Assembly (NCBI GenBank): GCA_904063045.1
Contig: CAJFCJ010000010.1
Coordinates: 1,674,001 to 1,738,000, forward strand
Direction of reading: 5' to 3'
Length of the DNA: 64,000 bases
Source: Dimorphilus gyrociliatus
Taxonomy: Eukaryota > Annelida > Polychaeta > Dinophilidae
Shown one piece after another: positions 59,946 through 64,000 of this stretch (its first letter is position 1; each line of letters starts with the position of its first letter). The notes beneath the pieces are model-generated. The model had not been told where the DNA came from. It saw nothing but the letters and a program-made list of their open reading frames with translations, and ran no database searches. The position numbers and the translations under genes were made by a program.

Positions 59946-61538
59946 TAAACTATTAAAGAAAAGAAAAAGAAAATAAAAACAACTTTTAAGCAAAAAATTG
60001 TATTCTTTGAAATGCTTTATTTTCAATATTTGTTTTTCAAATTGATACATACATATATATATATAATATGCATGTTTATACTGTATAATATAGACGCTAT
60101 ACATAGCACAACAACCCGAAGACACTACATAGAGAGAAGACCAGCAAATATATTTTTTCTTTCTACTTAAACATTTAAAAACAAAAATCATTTTAAAATT
60201 TTTGATCATTTTTTGATTTTAAGTCAGATATTTTGTTTTTTTTTGGTTTGTCTTTTTTTTTAAAACAACACAAAAAAAATGGTAAATCATGGGATTCTTT
60301 TTTTTGTGTTTTATATGTTTTTGTTTGTATTTTTTGCGACTTTTACATTTTTTTCTCTTTAAAGAAACAAGATTATGGGAGAGAGAGAGAGAGAGAGAGA
60401 GAGAAAAGAGAAAAAAAACAATGGGAGGAGGGGGGTTTAACATTTATGAATATGACAATAAAAATCATATTTTTCCATTTTTTTTAATTAGCAATTTTAT
60501 AAAAATATAACTTTCAAAATTCGAAAAAGGTTAATGCATTATAATTATTATTATATAGAACGATGATAGTGATGATAATGATAATAGTATAGTTAAGGTA
60601 TGAGGGAGGGAGGGAGGAAGAAAGAGAGAAGACAAAAGTAATGTTATGTATTTTTATGTATATACTGTATATTATGAAGAGACTCAAGGCAATAATGAAT
60701 GAAAAACAAAAACAAACAAAAAACTGAGGAAAACGTTAAAAGTTTCTTTCCCCCTTTATTTTTGTCTATAAAGCAAAGAAACTTTTGGATAAAGAAAACA
60801 TATTTTTCGACGCTGTCGTTTTCTTTTATTTTTTTAAAAAAAACAAAAAAATATTTATATTAAAACTATATGTTCCCCCATTTTTTTGTCCTCTTTCAAT
60901 AAAGAATTAATAAGAATATAGAACAAAAAAAAAGACTATATTTAATAAAAAAAAAAAAAAAGTATTGTATATATACCTGTATAAATTGATATACTAATGT
61001 ACACATATATGTAAGAATGAATTGACATATATCTACACATATGTACACATGAAAAATATAAATTAAGTGATGATTAAAAGCGGATATAAAATAAACCAGA
61101 AAAATTTGCCTTTTTTTGTTTTTTAGCAGAAGATAAACTCTCCTATTATGTTTAAGGAAAAGTTCTCTCTTTTGATATGTAACTCCATTTCTCTTTACTA
61201 ATAAAGAATAAAATCATTTTAGCCCTAGTAATACGTCATTTATGTGTTATTTCTATTATTTTTTCTAGAGTCATGTAATATGCTTGTTAAACGCATATTA
61301 GATGTTTTTATACGATTTTGTATTACATATCTACAAATATACATAAATACATAAATTAATTTCTTATTCTTTTTAATGGACTAGACTGAAAAAAAGTCTA
61401 ATTAAGTCTTTTGCTATTCCGGAGATACAAGGAGGAGAAAAAACCGATAAACTGGCGGAAGAAAATGGCACGCTGAACACAATAGAACTTTTTTTTTTTG
61501 CGAACCGCCAAAAAAAGAACGAACAAAAAAAAAGTACA

Positions 61539-61570
<32 letters not shown>

Positions 61571-61595
61571 CTGTATATATACTCTATACAGTGTA

Positions 61596-61636
<41 letters not shown>

Positions 61637-61746
61637 GTATAGTATATATATATCGTAATACAGCTTCTTTCTTTTTTTTTCCAAAAAAAAAAATAATCGA
61701 AGAAAAAAAGATTGAAGAGAAGAACTAGAAATTACTTTTGAATCCC
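59946..61746. other. convergent spacer between pirin and CSRNP
   Basis: Low-complexity DNA: many A or T runs of 8-14, GA array at 60377-60403, GGGA run at 60603-60616, and paired AT arrays (61542-61571 and 61600-61633) separated by a TACTGTATA-rich block. No exon recognised. Confidence 0.55.
61542..61652. repeat. double AT microsatellite with palindromic centre
   Basis: Two AT arrays flank a centre holding CTGTATATATAC, TCTATACAGTG and related half-palindromes. The whole block could extrude as a hairpin or cruciform. Confidence 0.85.
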
Positions 61747-63665
61747 CTAAGCCGAAACTGTTTCAACAATTGACTTTTTAATAATCTCACCGAAGTTTGA
61801 CGAAGGAGTACTGTCAACAACCCCTTCTGTTCCCTCATCTGGAGGATACGTTTCGCTATTTTCTGTACTGGCTGGCATCAATTCAGTAAATTCTCTTCCA
61901 TTGTCAACTATTTGTTGGTTGTCACCACATCTCGACCAGTATTGAGTAGGAGGTAGAAGAGCAGATATTGGTTCCAGCTTGAATGGAACCTGATTTTGGG
62001 ATACGACTGGAGGATTATTGACAATCGCTCTGTTCCAGCTATCCTGATGATTTTTCACCTCCTTCATCATTGCATTACTGAGCATTAAGTTCTGACAGTC
62101 GCAACACGAACCCCGTTCGTTTGAATTGAAGATTGTTTGCGCCGAGTCGTTTGTAGATTTTTTTTGTATTTCCAATCGCATTAGTGTATGAATAAAGTGT
62201 GATCGAACTCGAAGAGGATTAAATTCGATTCTTCCTTGCTGATTGCTGCATGATTCCACTATACAGTTACACGGAAACGTCTGTCTATCCACCTGACATT
62301 TTATACCTAAAAGTAGACAATAAAGGGAAAAAAAAAAGCCAATTTCAATAATTGTTTGCCTCAAACGGAGTAAAATTATTCGTGACTCTTAAATAATTAA
62401 AAATCAATAAAACTTTAGGATCAGAGATGAAATATGATTCTTTTCTGTTGTTTGTTGTTATTTTTTTTATAGATAAACAAACTATTTTTTGGATAATCGA
62501 ACTCAAAAGGCTTTCATCTCTATGTTTTATATATACTAATATATATATATATATATATTTCCCCGTAAATCTTTTTCATCTATTTACCTTCTAATGCGCA
62601 TTCGCAGGTTTCTGGTAGACAAATTCCACCAGGACAAGAGCAGCCACACCTTTCACGAGATTCACGAATATCTTTACATTCATCTTTTTCCTCTGAGTCT
62701 ACCTTCTTTACACCAGCATCACGTAAGAGTATTCTTCAAATGAAACAAAGAGAGAGAAAACTCTTTAATAGATTATTAAAACTTGAATAAACAGTGTAAA
62801 TAAATTTTGAATGACGTCTAAATTGGATATTTGTATCATATTTTAAAATTCTTAATGAAATATGTCGCCTCTGGGTAAGGTTGATTTTAAGGAATTTAAA
62901 GAATTTGGCATATTTAAAAATAAGATATATAAAATGTTTGAGTTTCGTTTTTGTTGCTTTTAATAGAACGTAGGGAAATCGGAGTACGGTGAACAAGTAG
63001 TTCAGAGCACGTGACCCAACCTATCCAATCAGATGTGAGCTGATGGTTTAACCCGAGTGCGTATTCTAATTTTTCTGCATCCTCTATTGAGATTTTTGAG
63101 TAAAGAAAAAAATATTGAACTAAAATTCGACTAATTACGAATTCTAGCAATGAAAAGCTCGATAAACATTGGCATTTTTTTTATAGAGAGCCTGAGGCGT
63201 CCAATTTAAGACTTCTTCTGATTTTTAGATCATCAAATTCTATTAAGGGAGGAAGATTTTTTTGCACTTTCTATAAGCTTACCTCCTTTGTCTTGTTGGA
63301 ACGGGTTGTAGAAAGTAGTAGTCTTCTAAATTATCTAATATTTTCTCTTCATCTTCCCCTTCGACAGGAGTAGGTAAATGAGCAGGCAATGTCCCTTTTG
63401 CACTTTGTTCCAACAGTATATGAAAATGAGTTTTTTTCCTCATTTCACACCAGGAGTCTATGTCTAATGTCTCTTCGTCGTGATGTTCGTTTGCCATGCC
63501 CAAAGTTGAACCGCCTTGAGATGGAACGCAAGTGAAACCTTGTTGCCTTGAAAAGTAAAATACTTGAACATGTTTAAAAGAAACGCTCTTCTTAGCCCGT
63601 TTTTCACCCTTTTCACTTTTTTTTGGGTCGTCGTCACTCTGGCTTGCTCGACGCTTCATAGTCAC
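61747..63665 (-). CDS. CSRNP: CSRNP (cysteine/serine-rich nuclear protein, AXUD1 family)
   Basis: Three exons (63665-63283, 62733-62588, 62306-61747) give 362 aa; vertebrate CSRNP1-3 have about 540-600, so the C-terminal part is short. The conserved N-terminal domain is complete: [20 protein letters not shown] with STLGMA, then [20 protein letters not shown], the Cys-rich region ([40 protein letters not shown]) and [20 protein letters not shown]. Family members are nuclear DNA-binding activators, inducible (Axin/TGF-beta/cytokine) and linked to apoptosis and development. A Lys/Arg/Ser-rich start (KRRASQ, KRAKKS) may be a nuclear signal. ATG 63665 and ATG 63659 are both possible. A cAMP-response element and an X-box-like palindrome lie just upstream. 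Confidence 0.92.
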
Positions 63666-63682
63666 CTGCTGATATCGATTTG

Positions 63683-63710
63683 GTTACTATAGTAACATCA
63701 CATGACGTCA
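63683..63710 (-). promoter_or_regulatory. X-box-like palindrome and CRE upstream of CSRNP
   Basis: GTTACTATAGTAAC (63683-63696) is a perfect 14-base palindrome that fits the RFX X-box shape. TGACGTCA (63703-63710) is a perfect consensus CRE. They lie 18 and 38 bases upstream of the first CSRNP ATG. Confidence 0.6.
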
Positions 63711-64000
63711 CATATAACGATTTTTTTTATTAAAATTTTATTTCAACTTTGACCGACTAAAAGAAGTCATAGACTACACATAAGTAATATACATATAAAA
63801 ATATTGGCTCGTAATAGGCTATTTTATCACCTGAAAACTTTAATTATATGGCCTGTATAGGCCATAGCTTAGGCATAGACTTGAAAATTCAGTTTTAGCC
63901 ATCGATTTCCAGCAATCGAGAATACGGAGTGAACTAATTAAGCTTATATCTTCTATATTATATAATTTTGCTTATTATCTAAGAAATAAGATGAAAATTC
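63711..64000. other. upstream flank of CSRNP
   Basis: Non-coding as far as can be seen. A GGCCTGTATAGGCC inverted repeat is at 63851-63864. Any neighbouring gene lies outside the window. Confidence 0.4.

Noticed and set aside
60233-60510. Frames over poly-T and GA arrays after pirin
   Set aside because: Low-complexity translation only (Phe runs then Arg-Glu repeats).
1-64000. CRISPR arrays, insertion sequences, prophage or bacterial operons
   Set aside because: All genes are intron-containing or metazoan-type. Repeats are microsatellites without regular spacers, and no transposase, integrase or reverse transcriptase frame was seen.

Overview
This is a eukaryotic, AT-rich, intron-containing window. 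Most introns are about 50-100 bases, many intergenic gaps are only a few hundred bases, and fourteen protein-coding genes sit in 64 kb. The gene set (cilia protein SAXO, augmin subunit HAUS6, SRSF2, a RYK-like receptor, bifunctional UMPS, a voltage-gated calcium channel beta subunit, neurogenin, CSRNP) shows a bilaterian animal with cilia and a nervous system. The compact layout suggests a small-genome marine invertebrate. A miniature annelid such as Dimorphilus would fit, but that species guess is inference. No viral, bacterial or transposon coding genes were seen.

Layout. 480-3182 (+): SAXO-type axonemal microtubule protein with an exact 600-base internal tandem duplication. 4206-7280 (-): HAUS6, tail to tail with SAXO and head to head with SRSF2 (7535-8415, +) across a 254-base shared promoter. 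9223-14783 (+): twelve-exon receptor with a Cys-rich GCC2/GCC3-type and IPT-like ectodomain, one membrane span and a RYK-like pseudokinase domain. 17706-19693 (-) is a wax ester synthase/DGAT-type acyltransferase, divergent from UMPS (20108-22900, +), whose decarboxylase half has Ser at a normally invariant phosphate-binding Arg. 23355-30838 (+): calcium channel beta subunit with two alternative first coding exons and a possible 27-base cassette exon. 38264-39095 (-): NXNL1/nucleoredoxin-like protein. 39475-40737 (-): intronless Tctex1-domain protein. 42721-43263 (+): intronless neurogenin with a sharp TATA/Inr promoter. 52491-53467 (+): ZGLP1/GATA-like zinc finger. 56090-57438 (+): sulfotransferase. 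58144-59945 (+): pirin. 61747-63665 (-): CSRNP.

The gene-poor parts are 30.8-38.2 kb, 40.7-42.7 kb and 43.3-52.5 kb. The first holds homopolymer and microsatellite DNA plus a local three-copy dispersed repeat. The other two flank neurogenin and are the likely home of its regulatory DNA. CTCF-like motifs and a recurrent TACTGTATA palindrome are scattered through non-coding DNA.

The genes do not form a pathway. Shared promoters, same-strand spacing and short 3' ends are compaction features rather than operons. All splice sites were placed by eye using GT-AG rules, reading-frame phase and family conservation. Every multi-exon model given here closes in frame.
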